A DNA stretch of 64,000 bases, taken from Dryas octopetala (taxonomy: Eukaryota > Streptophyta > Magnoliopsida > Rosales > Rosaceae). Made by a program: the position numbers and the translations under genes. Location of the stretch: the NCBI GenBank assembly GCA_963921425.1, contig OY992835.1, forward strand, positions 5,704,001 to 5,768,000. The letters are read 5' to 3'. This document shows positions 11,590 through 22,707 of this stretch, one piece after another (position 1 is the stretch's first letter; each line of letters begins with the position of its first letter). The notes under the pieces were generated by a model. It was not told the origin of the DNA and searched no databases. It saw nothing but the letters and a program-made list of their open reading frames with translations.

Positions 11590-11830
11590 GTTTTGGGAGA
11601 AAAATGGGGCGGTGGCAGGGGGCGCGGCAGGGGCGAGATCGGGGGAGAAAGAAGAGAGGCAGCGGCAGGGGGTGGCCGGGGGGCGCGGCAGGAGGGAGAT
11701 CAAGGGAGAAAGAGGAGGGGGCGCGGCAGGGGAGGCGCGGCAGGGGGCGCGGCAGGGGGGCGCGGCAGGGGGCCGCGGTAGGGGGCGCGGCAGAGGAGGC
11801 GTGGCAGGGGGGAGAAGGTGGTGAGGGTGA
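11590..11830. repeat. GC-rich minisatellite (GGCGCGGCAGGG type)
   Basis: Variants of GGCGCGGCAGGGG recur about ten times, giving arginine/glycine-rich spurious frames. It is a GC island inside AT-rich DNA. Confidence 0.85.
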
Positions 11831-11850
11831 GGTGGGTTGGTGATGGATTG

Positions 11851-11852
<2 letters not shown>

Positions 11853-11924
<72 letters not shown>
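11853..11924. repeat. (GA)n microsatellite
   Basis: About 36 uninterrupted GA dinucleotides. The purine-only character continues downstream. Confidence 0.95.
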
Positions 11925-11927
<3 letters not shown>

Positions 11928-11959
11928 AAACACAGTGGAACTGTGGAAGGTTTGCTGGA

Positions 11960-12145
11960 GACTCGGGGGGAAAGGAAAGAAAAGGGAAAGAAGGAAAGAA
12001 AAGGGAAGGAAGGAAAGAAAAGAAGAAAAAAAAAAAAGAAAGGAAAAAAAGAAAAAGAAGGAAAGAAAAAGAAGAAGAAAAAAAGAAAAGAAAAAAAGAA
12101 AAAGAAGGAAAGAAAAAGAAGAAAAAAAAAAGAAAAAAAAAATTA
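11960..12145. repeat. Long polypurine tract (GGAAAGAAA-rich)
   Basis: The plus strand is nearly pure A and G here. Together with the GA repeat it forms a purine tract of roughly 290 bases, a candidate for triplex formation. Confidence 0.85.
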
Positions 12146-12539
12146 AAAGGTCTAGGGTTGATTGGGGTTTGGTGTCTTTGGGCAACTGTAAAGAAAAAAA
12201 AATAGTTTGGGTTTTTATTTGGCCTTTTTGGAGTTTCATTTAGTTGTTTTTAAACTTTAAATTTGTAAACTCTAATATATTTCTATATAAAAAATAATTT
12301 AAAATACTCTAAAGAGCCTAAACCCTAATATCATATACCATATCCTAGTTTGAGGTTTTTAGGCAATTGAAAAAAAAAAATGATTTGAGATTTCGTTTGG
12401 CCGTTTTGGGATTTCGTTTAATTGTTTTTAAACTCTAAACTAATAAACTATAAAGTAAATGATTATAAAGCCCAAAATTGGGCTTTCACTACTTTTAAGA
12501 CCCAGGTCTTTTTTTGGTATTTGAAAGAAGCCCAATTTA

Positions 12540-12838
12540 TACCAACCCGGTCCTCACTTCCGTCTCCATCATTCTCTCTCCGTCTCCTTCTTTTCTCTCC
12601 GTTTATCTCCATCTCGATCCCTCTCTTTCTCTGTCTGCAAGCTTTGCCGCTGCTCCCTTCTCCGGTGACTCACCATTGTTGCCGTCTTTGATCGGACAAT
12701 CGTTGCCCCTGCTTGGATCGATCTCGGTGCCTTTCTTCGGCAAACCACCACGAAGATGATCCTCCCTTCGCTTTGAGAAAGAGGTAGCAGAAGCCGCAGC
12801 TCCAGATCGACCTCCTTCCTCACTCCCCACCTCACAAG
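12540..12838 (+). promoter_or_regulatory. Probable captured promoter/5' exon region
   Basis: A CT-rich leader followed by a more GC-rich stretch ends at CTCACAAG before GTATGTCT, a plausible splice donor at about 12,837. This resembles the 5' end of a plant gene. It lies upstream of the AAA-ATPase exons in the same orientation and may be from the same or another captured gene. No protein similarity was recognised in any frame. Confidence 0.3.
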
Positions 12839-12924
12839 TATGTCTCTCTCTTCCTATCTCTATATCTCTTTTCTCTCTCAGCTTAGCTTGGAAACATGGC
12901 CTACGCTACCACTGAATTGGGGTT

Positions 12925-13020
12925 TCTGATTTTGGGACTCCAATTTCAGGTTTAGGACTCCAATTTCAGGTTTAGGACTCCAATTTCAGATTTTGGCACT
13001 CCAATTTCAGATTTTGGGGT
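12925..13020. repeat. Short tandem repeat (GACTCCAATTTCAG units)
   Basis: Four consecutive units containing ACTCCAATTTCAG occur with a period of about 20 bases. Confidence 0.8.
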
Positions 13021-13196
13021 TTCTCTCTCCACTGATTGGTTTGTATGCTAAGCAATGAAAGTAATGGATTATTAAATGATGTTGAGGAATTGATTCATAA
13101 TTTCGTTTCTTGTTTTTCTTCCAATGAAATTAATTTTTCATTCTTGTTGAGATATGGGTGTTAGATATAATTATAACTTTGCTAGTGATTGTTCAG

Positions 13197-13717
13197 CTCT
13201 ACACAAGAAAGGTTCCTATGGATCCCAATGTTGACCTGCAAGCCATAGCTACATCTTGCAATGGATTTGTTGGGGCTGACCTGGAAGCTTTATGTCGTGA
13301 GGCTGCCTTGTCTGCAATGAAAAGGTATTCAGATGCCAATAAAGATGGTGCGTTTAGCTTATCAATAGAAGACTGGAAGCATGCAAGGTCTGTGGTTAGC
13401 CCAAGTATAACAAGAGGTGTCACTGTGGAAATCCCCAAGGTGACTTGGGAAGATATAGGAGGATTAAAAGACTTGAAGGTGTGTAAATTTTTGTATTCAT
13501 TCAGGTTTGGAGTCTGATGGTACTAATTATACCTTTCTCATTTACAGAAAAAGCTCCAGCAAGCTGTTGAGTGGCCTATTAAATATTCTACTGTGTTTTC
13601 AAGGCTGGGAATATCACCCATGCGGGGAATTCTCCTCTATGGTCCTCCAGGATGCTCAAAAACCACCCTTGCTAAAGCTGCTGCACATTCTGCCCAAGCT
13701 TCTTTTTTTTCCTTGAG
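13197..13717 (+). pseudogene. CIP111: CIP111-like AAA-ATPase exons (captured fragment)
   Basis: Two exons with correct splice signals survive. Exon 13197-13478 reads VDLQAIATSCNGFVGADLEA, LCREAALSAMKR, SIEDWKHARSVVSPSITRG and WEDIGGLKDLK, covering the end of the first ATPase domain and the start of the second. After a 69-base intron (GT 13479, AG 13547) the exon at 13548-13717 reads KKLQQAVEWPIKY and the Walker A loop GPPGCSKTTLAKAAA, ending at FFSL before a GT donor. The Walker A serine before KT matches the calmodulin-interacting CIP111/AFG2-type proteins. Walker B, arginine finger and the rest are missing, so it cannot be a working ATPase. Both exons keep frame, suggesting recent capture. 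Confidence 0.85.
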
Positions 13718-13719
13718 GT

Positions 13720-14415
13720 TTGAACTTCTTTTGTAGTCTTCAAGAGGGATATATTAACAGGAGAATCTTAACATGATTGACTTATTCATGGTACCGATTT
13801 AGAATACTGTATTGGGTTGCTTAAATACCTTTTATTTTGTTTGGGCTGAAGCCCATTTCTTAGGATATATTTCTCTTAGAAATTATTCAAGGCTGACGAT
13901 CATAAAGTTAGGTGCCTTTTTTCCAGATCAAAGGGGTAGGTGAAACAAAATGTGCAATCTCAAAAGTAAAATTTAGTGTTAGGCTGATTTGCTGAAACAA
14001 AATGTCACCTTTAATTATTCATTGGAAGGAAGCTGCTCACCTTAAAGGGAACAGAAGAACTGGTGACTAATATATCGATTTTGTTATTAATTAGTGTACG
14101 TAATTGTGGTATATATATAACTATATATATATACACGGGTGGTGCAGGATATTGGTTTGTGTAACTACTTGTATATTAGTGTTTCATTATCATTATTGAG
14201 TAATTCATTGTTTGTGTTTCAATGGCAGGGGAGGTTTGTTTCTCTTGACTTTTTCTTGACTAGAATTTTGGGGTCATGCCTATATTTGTTTAGGTGGCAA
14301 TTCAAGTAGGAATCAAAGATGTACTACTGAAAATTTTATATATTGTTCAAATCATTTATAGTTATGTCGTGCATCTTAGTTATGTTAGTAGAATATGTCA
14401 TATTCATTTTATAGC
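13720..14415. other. No recognised gene
   Basis: AT-rich sequence, probably the captured gene's intron or element filler. It contains a short TA-rich run at about 14,108-14,135. Confidence 0.4.
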
Positions 14416-14419
14416 CAAT

Positions 14420-15285
14420 ATGTAAGTGGAGTTGCGATTGTTACTGCTTGTCAGTAGCAATATGTAAGTAAGTTATACAGTAATGTGATTGTTATTTAAA
14501 ATGTTATTTTATAGCCAATATGTAAGTGGAGTTACGATTGTTACTGTTTGTCAGTAGCAATATGTAAGTGGGGTTACGATTGACTTTTCCTTAAAAATGT
14601 TTGTTGATGCTTAGTTGCTGCGTTAAAAAGTGGTGTTTGTAGACATAATTTTGAGTGGATGAATTGCAGGTAACATTGGACAATATCTGATTATTACTTC
14701 CAGGCAGTAGCAATAGGTGATTGTTAGCAATACCTGATTGTTAGCAATACCTGATTGCCACTGGCAGGTAGTAGCAATTCCTAATTGTCATTGCCAGACA
14801 ATAGTAATAGGTGATTGTTATTGCCAGACAGTAGCAATATGTGATTGTTATTAGCAGTAGGTGAATATTACTGTCAGGCAGTGACAATATGTGATTATTA
14901 CTGTCAGACAGTAGCAATAGGTGATTGTTACTATTCGATAGTAACAATTATATTTATTATTAAAACACAAAAGATTACTGTGTGACAGTAGCAATCAAGT
15001 GATTGTTACTCTCTGAATTTTGTAATTTTCTATGGTTTGAATTTTGGTGATTGTTATTGTATGACGATAACAAGATATATTAGTTATCTTCAACAGGTGA
15101 TTGTTACTGTAAGACAGTATCAATAGGTGATTGTTACTACCAAATAATAACAATTTCTGATTGTTACTGTCAGACAGTAGCAATAAGTGATTGTTATTAT
15201 CAAACAATGATAATACTTGATTGCCACTGCCCGGCACTAGCAATACATGATTGTTACTATTCGATAGTAACAATTATATTTACTA
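14420..15285. repeat. Palindromic minisatellite (TGATTGTTACTGTCAGACAG)
   Basis: Degenerate units of about 28-36 bases contain GATTGTTACTG followed by CAGACAGTAGCAATA, so each unit is itself a hairpin (GTTACTGTC with GACAGTAGC). The densest part is 14,684-15,270; looser copies begin near 14,420. An 18-base segment TTACTATTCGATAGTAAC recurs at about 14,928 and 15,255. Reverse-strand frames with LLSNSNNHLL-type repeats are by-products. Confidence 0.85.
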
Positions 15286-15430
15286 TTAAAACGTAAAAGA
15301 TTATGGATGCCTCATCTTGATTTTTTGTATTTTATATTGGTTATTATTTAAGATGTTTTATGACATGAAAATACATAAATTATTATTTGGTTTTTTTGGG
15401 TAGTTTATGTACCAATTGGTACTGAAATGA

Positions 15431-15461
<31 letters not shown>

Positions 15462-15479
15462 AAAATGGCATTTTAAAAA

Positions 15480-15605
15480 CACTGTAGCGCGCTACAGTAA
15501 CGGCGTCACTGTAGCGCTGTTACTGTAGCACCGGTTTTTTAAAAAGTGGGCCGCTACAGTATTTTACTGTAGCGCTTGGGCCGGATGAATAGTGAATTTT
15601 AAAAA
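15480..15605. repeat. GCTACAGTA-rich GC block
   Basis: Repeated CACTGTAGCGC and GCTACAGTA motifs in both orientations follow a run of about 30 A and 8 G residues (15,428-15,465). A single related piece (ACTGTAGCACCGGTTTTTT) recurs at about 22,826 near the right end of the CACTA element. Confidence 0.7.
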
Positions 15606-16420
15606 ATGGACTTTAAAAAAAAAAACCCTAAACTATAATACCTTTTTATATAAAAAATAATTAAAAATATCCTAAAGGGTCTAAACCATAATATCTTATA
15701 CGATATCTTAAATAATATAGAGTATAAATTATAAAGTATATATTAATTTTATTGTATATATTATAGAGTATAAAGAATATATTAATTTTATTTATTCATT
15801 ATACTAATTTTATTTCACAGTATTTACCTTCAGCGCGCATTATATTCATCTTATATCACATGAAACTTACTATATAATTTGGTTTTTTCAATGTTTTTTA
15901 TCAATGTAGTAGATAATATGTTAAATAAACATATAGTAAAGTTTCATTCAAAATTTTCGTATTTTGATAGTAATTTCCATCGTTTCCGTTTAATTTCTGT
16001 CGAAATTTAAAAATCTTCGAAATTTCCGTCGAAATTTCCATCGAAATTTCCTCGAAACCCAAAATTTTATTCCTTGAATACACCAAAGAAAAAAAATCAA
16101 AAATAAAAGAGAACAAGGGACTTGGAAACTAGCAGGGCATCAAGTTGCAGAAGCTCAATTAAACCCTCCAACAAAAAGTTAAAACTAAAAGTCATTGAAG
16201 AGAAAGAGAGACAACAATTACAAAGAACAGATAATATTCTTTTATACCTAAATTAATAACTTCTTTGTTTTCATAATGCTACTATGAACACATGCAAATG
16301 TGCGTAAGACTTAAAATCTGTCCCAATTAAGTCTGGGCCAAATGCTACCTAGGACTTAAAATCTGCCCCACATGCAATTAACCTTTCAGCTTATTAAATT
16401 TCAAACTTCTCATGATATAT

Positions 16421-16772
16421 ATATCCTAGTATATATACATTCCAAACAGTATAAAATTAAGTTTAAATTTCAAGTTCAGTTTGTACCTTGGTAGCAAAGC
16501 TTAATCCTTCATCTTTAACTATCTCTTTCATAAACCGCATAACAAAATAGCCACACTCCTTGTGGGTTGGTTGTTGAGGAATGCCCTAAATAGTATATAT
16601 CCTAGTATATATACATTCCAAACAGTATAAAATTAAGTCTAAATTTCAAGTTCAGTTTGTACCTTGGTAGCAAAGCTTAATCCTTCATCTTTAACTATCT
16701 CTTTCTTAAACCGCATAACAAAATAGCCACACTCCTTGTGGGTTGGTTGTTGAGGAATGCCCTAAATAGTAT
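16421..16772. repeat. Perfect-looking 176-bp tandem duplication containing an exon
   Basis: 16421-16596 and 16597-16772 are almost identical, differing at only a few positions (for example TTTAAATTT/TCTAAATTT and TTTCATAAACC/TTTCTTAAACC). Each copy contains one complete exon with its flanking intron ends. Confidence 0.95.
16487..16761 (-). pseudogene. Ulp1-like (C48) peptidase exon, present twice
   Basis: Each copy encodes a 33-residue exon (16487-16585 and 16663-16761) bounded by AG and GT. It reads GIPQQPTHKECGYFVM, then RF(M/K)KEIVKDEGLSFATK. The ECGYFVM segment matches the catalytic-cysteine box of Ulp1/C48 cysteine peptidases, which plant CACTA and Mutator-like elements often carry as a fused or accessory domain. 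The histidine and aspartate parts of the triad were not found nearby. The second copy has Met changed to Lys. It is probably what is left of the element's own accessory protein rather than a host deSUMOylase. Confidence 0.65.
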
Positions 16773-16940
16773 AAGCAATAGAATTAGGACCAAAATTCAT
16801 AATCTTAAGTATTATATCTAAATCACTATGAACTTGAGTAGAAAAGCAAATAAATTAAGTCAAAGCATGTCAAGAACCAACTAAAGGAGTCATTTACATG
16901 CAAAAAAACATATTAATCTAGCTAGTACGCAATATGACAA

Positions 16941-17006
16941 TTACATATTCTGACACACTTGGCTAGGAAGAGTTCCATACAGACTATTGTTTCCAAGAAA
17001 TCTGGC
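16941..17006 (-). pseudogene. Possible LRR receptor-kinase exon fragment
   Basis: After a TTTTTTAG acceptor the reverse strand reads RFLGNNSLYGTLPSQ, which resembles a leucine-rich repeat of plant receptor kinases. It is short, and the frame decays after PSQ. Confidence 0.3.
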
Positions 17007-17009
17007 TAA

Positions 17010-18870
17010 AAAAACCAAAAGGAACAAGAAAAAAGTCAGATGAATGACTAAGTCTCTGAACAAAATCTAAAGGCATTAGTCTGAATGTTCAATCAAAGTA
17101 TGGAATGTGCCCATACACCTTGGATTTAGCTGGTAAAGGGCAGGTTGGTCTGGGGAAGCTTATAGATTTGATAACTATAATTATGCTAAGGCAAGAAAAA
17201 AATATAACAACGAAGAAGTTCAGTAGAGCATTGTAAACATAAATCAAATCTCCATTAGAACCTATATGCAGATTATGACTATGCAGATGCAAGCTTTACA
17301 CAATAAAGTACTTTTGATTTAAGCCACCTTTCACTAGATAGGAAGACTAGCAAAGGCTGTTAGGAAAGTAGCCTATGTGATTTAGGAGCTCAAGGTCTCC
17401 TCCGTCGAATGAGATTTACTCTTTCCAATATGTTACACACCGCCCACCCCAAATCAAAGAAAAAAGACAATTACTACCTGAATAAGGTGCCTTAGAAGAC
17501 AATGCAATATAGTTTGAGCTAGCAGAGTTAGCTCAATATTAACTTAGTAGCCTCCTTTGGTTGCTCTTTTGTGATAGGAACCTCAACTTCTTCCTCTTCC
17601 AAAAGCTACAATAAATGCCAAGAAAAACAAATCAGCATTAAAAAAATAAAAAAATCAACCAAAGACAGTTCAAACTCAGAAGCACAGGATGCTTTAACAA
17701 ACTTACAGTTGCTGACTCCACAGACACAATCCCATACAGATTCAAATGAGCTTTAACCTTTAGTAAAAGCACAAAAAAAGACAACTGAAATAGGTAACAG
17801 AGCTTTACCTCTATTAGTTTCCAATCACTAAAAAAAAAAAGTAAAATAAGTCAAGTATGGCAATGAAAAGGGACTAGCTTAACTAAAATAAAAAATAAAA
17901 GATAAACTATACAATACATGAAAATGTATGGTAATTCCTACAATCAGTCATCAATGGTGACAATGTGGAGCTCAAAGAACCAAATTTGATCCCTCCAGAC
18001 ATTTAAAATCATTACCCACTTAAAACCAAAACACCCAAGAGTAAAAAACAGAGAAATAACTTAAAATACAAACTCTATGAAAAGAGAAACTTAATTAAGA
18101 TCCAGACTTTAATTCTTATCTTCTTTTTCATCATCTTCTTGTTCTAGCATGCATACAATACAAGCTAGAACAAATACCAAAGCCCACTTCCGAGAATCAC
18201 CATTCACCAATACAAACAGAGACAAAGTACTATTACAAAAAATATTAGATTTTGCTTTCTTACATCTGAATCAGCTTTTGATTTTGAAGGAACAAGAAGA
18301 AAGATAAGGGAAGTACCTTGAAACGCTCTATGCTAAATAAAGATCACTTAAAATATTCAGCTGTATCACAATCTGAGTAAGAATGCACATCATCTTTATT
18401 TTGATCATAACCAGACAACAACAAGAAACATGACACACTACAAAACTGGGATCTTGTGCAGTTCATCTCCTATCTAAATTTAGAAATTGACAGCCCCATC
18501 TAGAGTTCATCAATCATAACCTTCACAAAAACAAAGTACTAAAAAAACCAATATGAGCCTCATTGACCAAGCTATTAATAACAATTTTTTTTTTCTATCG
18601 ATATATCTTCAATCAAACACAGCAAATCCCAAAAGGAAAAAAACATACAAATAATTATCAAAAGCTCCTAACTATCCAAACTCACATACACAACCTTCTA
18701 AAACATCAACCAAGTTAATTCTAATTCCACAAATTAAACCACCTAGGCAGCATGACAAACAAAATTCACATACAATGCTCATAAAATAAAAGGAGTAAAA
18801 CATAAATTAGCTTCCACACTAAGATTAAACACAAGCAGACTAATCAAAACCCAAAAATCAAACTTGCCTG
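17010..18870. other. CACTA interior with weak exon-like pieces
   Basis: On the reverse strand an acidic segment LLEEEEVEVPITKEQPKEA lies near 17,540-17,606 after a TTGTAG acceptor and could be a C-terminal exon of an unknown protein. No other recognisable coding, RNA or repeat feature was seen. Confidence 0.3.
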
Positions 18871-18874
18871 TAGA

Positions 18875-18955
18875 GTTCGATTTGCCCACACCAGAGTCTC
18901 TGATCAACACGATCTTGAACAGATAGTCGTACTCGTGCTCCACTCTACTTGCCAT
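18875..18955 (-). pseudogene. RABA-type Rab GTPase first-exon fragment
   Basis: The reverse strand starts with ATG and reads MASRVEHEYDYLFKIVLI, then RDSGVGKSN. This is the N-terminus of plant RabA (Rab11-like) GTPases through the P-loop. The usual GDSGVGKS is here RDSGVGKS, losing the first glycine of the nucleotide-binding loop. The sequence leaves the family right after KSN, so only about 27 codons were captured. The CT-rich sequence to its right (to about 19,500) may be the captured 5' leader. Confidence 0.75.
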
Positions 18956-19515
18956 ACAGCCTCTCCTCTCCAATTTCAGAAATCACAAAATCACAACTTA
19001 GCCCTAAAAATGAAAATCAAAAGCCCTAGAAAACGAAAATAAAAAAACATAAAGAACCTAACCTTGAATCAATAAACGAAATAGAGAGACATAGAGAGAA
19101 AGAGAGGAAGGAGTATTTAACGACGCTCTTGACCTTGGTTCATCACCGGATCTAAAAGAAACCTAGAAAGAACAGAAGATCCAAGCATAGAAAAATGGTG
19201 GGCAAACGGACCCTTATTATTAGACTACAAAACCCTCACTGACCATTTATCACCACAAGTGTAATCAAAGAGAAAAAGCAGAATGAAAAGAGATTACCTG
19301 TGACTAGAATTTGTTTTGCTCAGACCCATTAAACTAGAGGGCGAGGTGAGAGGCAGCTTTTGGGTTTCGATGGAGGACGATCGAGACTGAGAAAGAAAAG
19401 AGGGCGATGGCGAGGGCGAGGGCGAGGGTGAGGTCGGAGGGCGAGGGTGAGGTTAGAGGGCGAGGGCGAGGTCGATTGAGGGGAGGGTGTGAGAGAGATA
19501 GAGAGTAGGAGAATA

Positions 19516-22500
19516 TGTAACGACCCGACCCAAATTTCACTAGAAATTTAAATTTTTATTTAACTATGGTTTTTAAGAGGTTGTTAAAGGATGTGGAATT
19601 GTATTTTAAAGATTTGAGATTTATTTGGAAAATAAAAAGGGTTTGGATTTAAAAGTTTTTTTTATTATTTTTGTTTTTGTTTTAATTTGGGGCTTGACCC
19701 AAAGTTGACTTTTAAAATAAATGGGCTTTCGATTTTGACTTTGGGCTCGTTGGATAGGTTTCGAGCCCATGAGTTCATAGACACGTAGCACGCATCATTT
19801 CGAGTTACGGTTAGAGAGATATAGGCGTTTGAAGCGAGGGGCAATTTTGTAAAATTGACAAATTGGGTTTTAAAAATTTCAAAATCAGATTTTTGTTAAG
19901 GATCTCTCTCTCTCTCTAGAACATTCTCTCTCCCCTTTTTATTTCTCTCTCCCCGACTCTCTCCCTCGGCCTTCTCTTCCCTCTGCGCACGTCCAGCTCC
20001 GGTGAGAACTCACCATCGCCGGCCAACCCACGACAGCCGAAGGCCACTGACGTGACCCCTAGCCGCTGGCCATCCTCCCTCGCGTCTCCCTTGCACCGGC
20101 GAGCCCTTCGACGCGCAGGAACAGTCGAGAGAAAACATAGCTCACCGCCGCCGATCTCATTTTTCCGGCGACGACGGGACATCGGACCCACTGGGTCTTG
20201 ATCCTCTCGCCATGGCGAGTTCAGTCATGGTGCTCCCATGCTCCGATGATGCCCCATGACGGAGCAATGAGCTCGAGAAGCCCAACGCAGCCGCCGGCTT
20301 CCGCCGTCGATTCCGGCATTTCCGGCGAGATTTGGCCATCGACCCAGTTACGAAAATTGACCCTCTAGGTACGGGCTATTTTTCCCCTAAGGTGTGTTTT
20401 CCCAATTTTGAGAAATTGAAAATTTGATTTTAGGGTGTTTGTTATATTTCGAATTTCTTGAAATTGGACTTGAATTTGAATTGTTTTTGTGCAATTGAAG
20501 GTTTTATTGTGCAAATTAGAATTATTTGGAGTTGAATTTGGGTATTCCTAGGTTTGTGCCGCTGCTGCCACCGTTGGCGGCGGGTTGGATGATTTCTCGT
20601 ATTTTTTCCACTTCCTTAGGGTTCTAGTAGCTTAATTCTAGGTTCTGTGACTATCTGGGGTTATTTTTGTGTGTTGTTTATGGCCGGGCAGCCACCGTGT
20701 GTGGTGGTTGGCCGCTCGTTTCGGTTGTTTAACAGCTAGTTAAATAATCTATTGTATATTGTTGGTTGTCTGGTCTTAACAGGTACATGGGCTCGGGAAA
20801 TCTCATTCCCGATGCCGTTATGCTGCCGGATTTGGTATCCGAGCAATGGCACCGTGAAGGGTATTTCGCCCTTTTATGTAGTTAAATTGTGAGTGAAACG
20901 TATCGGACTTTTAATGTAGAGTACCGTTAAATAATTGTCGGTTTTGTGTGATTTGATGCTTTATGTTAGAGGAAGCTAAGTATAGGATTTAGACCATGGG
21001 AAGGATTTGACGAGGATTGAGACTAAAGGATTAAGCGAGGATTAAGCAATTATTATACAATAGACTGTGAGTAGGAATGACAAACAAGTAAGGGGTCGTG
21101 AGTAGGAATCAATTTCGGAAAGGTTTCGGTATAGTTCAGAGCAGACAGTGAGTGGACTTGGTTTCTTGAACGTTTTTATTTATTTCATGGATTTGTTCAT
21201 ATTTTATATCTTGAGTAATTGATTTATGAGTAGTGAGTTAGATTTTGTTTTCTTTGAAATGATTTCTCACGAACTTTGAGATTTAAGTCATGATTATTAT
21301 AATGAGTTTTATCCAAATATGATGATTTGTGAGTTTGATCTTGATTTTAAATTGATTATGGGTTTTATGTGGTTATTTGCCTAATTAATCATTTGAAAAT
21401 CAAATATGAGATTTTATCTAGTTTCTTGTTTTATATATATACGCACGGATTATTGCATATTTTTATTTATGGTCAAACGTTTTGATTTGGTTTTATGTAT
21501 TGGAACGTAATTTATTGAGTACTATTTTACTAGTTGTGTTTATATATTTTGGTTTGAGGATTAAAAGTTCTGAGAATGCTATAAAGTTATTTTCTATTGG
21601 TGGAAAAAGAGATTTTGTTTGGTTATGAGAAATAGTTTTAAAACCACCTTTTCAGTACCCTCCAGGTTATCAGATAAATAGGTCTTTGGGACCCATCACG
21701 GCACACATATAAGCTTTGGGCCGTGTGTCGAGATGCTTCGCCCTTTGGGGGCCGCTCTGCGTGCACGTAAGACAGAAATTATGGCTCTGCATGCGTATGA
21801 CAGATCCTCAGCTCTGCGCATGTAAGACATAAATTTTGGCTCTGCATGCGTATGACAGATTCTCGGCTCTGCGCATGTATGACAGAATATATGGCTCTGC
21901 ATGTGTATGACAGATTCTCGGCTCTGCGCATGTATGACAGATTCTCCGGGTAACTGACTGGTGTGTGTTTTCAGTTGTTAAGTATTGAGTTTAGGGCAGC
22001 AAAGGTTTTTAAGTAAGACGGTTTCAGTTGAACAGTTTTATTGATTTTCAGTATATTGAGAATGTTTGAGAAGAAAGTTTTCAGCTCAAGTTATTTATTT
22101 ATAATTGACAGAATCGATTTCAGTTTGAGAACTTGGATTTTCAAAGTTTGATTTTCAGCTTCAAATTTTATTATTTTACTGGGAAATGGTTTTAAAAACT
22201 GGGAGATTTCAAAGGACATCGTAAGGTTTTAGAGTTAAACATGTGTAAAAGGGTTTTTCTGAAAAGATATTTAATCTTTGATTTCCATTTCCGTTTAACT
22301 GTCCACTCACTGAGCCTATCTCACCGTTTTCTTGTTTTGTCTTAAATTGTTTTCCCCAGGTAGTAGCTTTGGTGGAGGTCGAGCCAAACATGTCGAGGCA
22401 TAGCATCTATTTTCCATTCCCGGATCTTGTAGGCATCTTTTCCATTTTGTGGAAATTTATATAATAGGAGTAGTAGCTCTGATAACCATACTTAAATTAT

Positions 22501-22707
22501 AAGGTTATTTTATATTGTTGGGTCTGAGACCCTTTTTGGTTGTGGTAGAGGTGGTTGCTGTCTTAGAAGTGTTTTTTTTTAACAGGTTTTGAAATTCTGG
22601 GTTAGTCCATTTTCAGGGGAGGTTCTGCCGAATTTTCGGTAGGATTTTCCTTGATTTCCGCAGGACCTTTCCGGGTTTCAGGGTGGAATCCGGGGGCGGT
22701 CCTGTCA
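19516..22707. mobile_element. Solo LTR, 3.19 kb, probably Ty3/Gypsy-type
   Basis: The block opens with TGTAACGACCCGACCC and closes with GGTCCTGTCA, giving TG...CA termini. It is flanked by an exact 5-bp duplication GAATA (19511-19515 and 22708-22712). No tRNA primer-binding site, polyprotein or second LTR is present, so it is a solo LTR left by recombination. A CT-rich then GC-rich stretch at about 19,900-20,350 probably marks the transcribed leader. The superfamily is inferred from LTR length and the TGTAACGACCCG start. Confidence 0.85.
21750..21950. repeat. Tandem repeat inside the LTR (GGCTCTGC units)
   Basis: About seven units of 27-30 bases contain GGCTCTGCRCATG followed by TATGACAGA, with alternating ATTCTC and AATTATG tails, suggesting a two-unit higher-order repeat. 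Confidence 0.85.

Larger units (their letters stand above)
11364..16076. mobile_element. hAT-like Pack-type element carrying a host gene fragment
   Basis: Termini CAAGGGTTTAAATTTCG (left) and the inverse of CAAGGAATAAAATTTT (right) begin long, imperfect inverted ends rich in GAAATTTC. The element is bracketed by an exact 8-bp duplication AATACACC (11356-11363 and 16077-16084). An 8-bp duplication with CAAGG-type ends fits the hAT superfamily; a Mutator-like origin with an imperfect 9-bp duplication is the alternative. It carries several simple repeats, a captured AAA-ATPase fragment and a palindromic minisatellite, and no transposase. It is nested inside the CACTA element and is therefore younger than, or was carried by, it. 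Confidence 0.75.

Noticed and set aside
11524-12243. Arg/Gly-rich and Glu/Lys-rich proteins
   Set aside because: They are translations of a GC minisatellite, (GA)n and a polypurine tract; several frames are open at once.
14741-15273. LLSNSNNHLL repeat proteins on the reverse strand
   Set aside because: Shadow of the palindromic minisatellite.
11364-16076. Calling the nested element definitely Mutator-like
   Set aside because: The visible duplication is exactly 8 bp; only a mismatched 9 bp would fit Mutator, so hAT-like is preferred, with the alternative stated.
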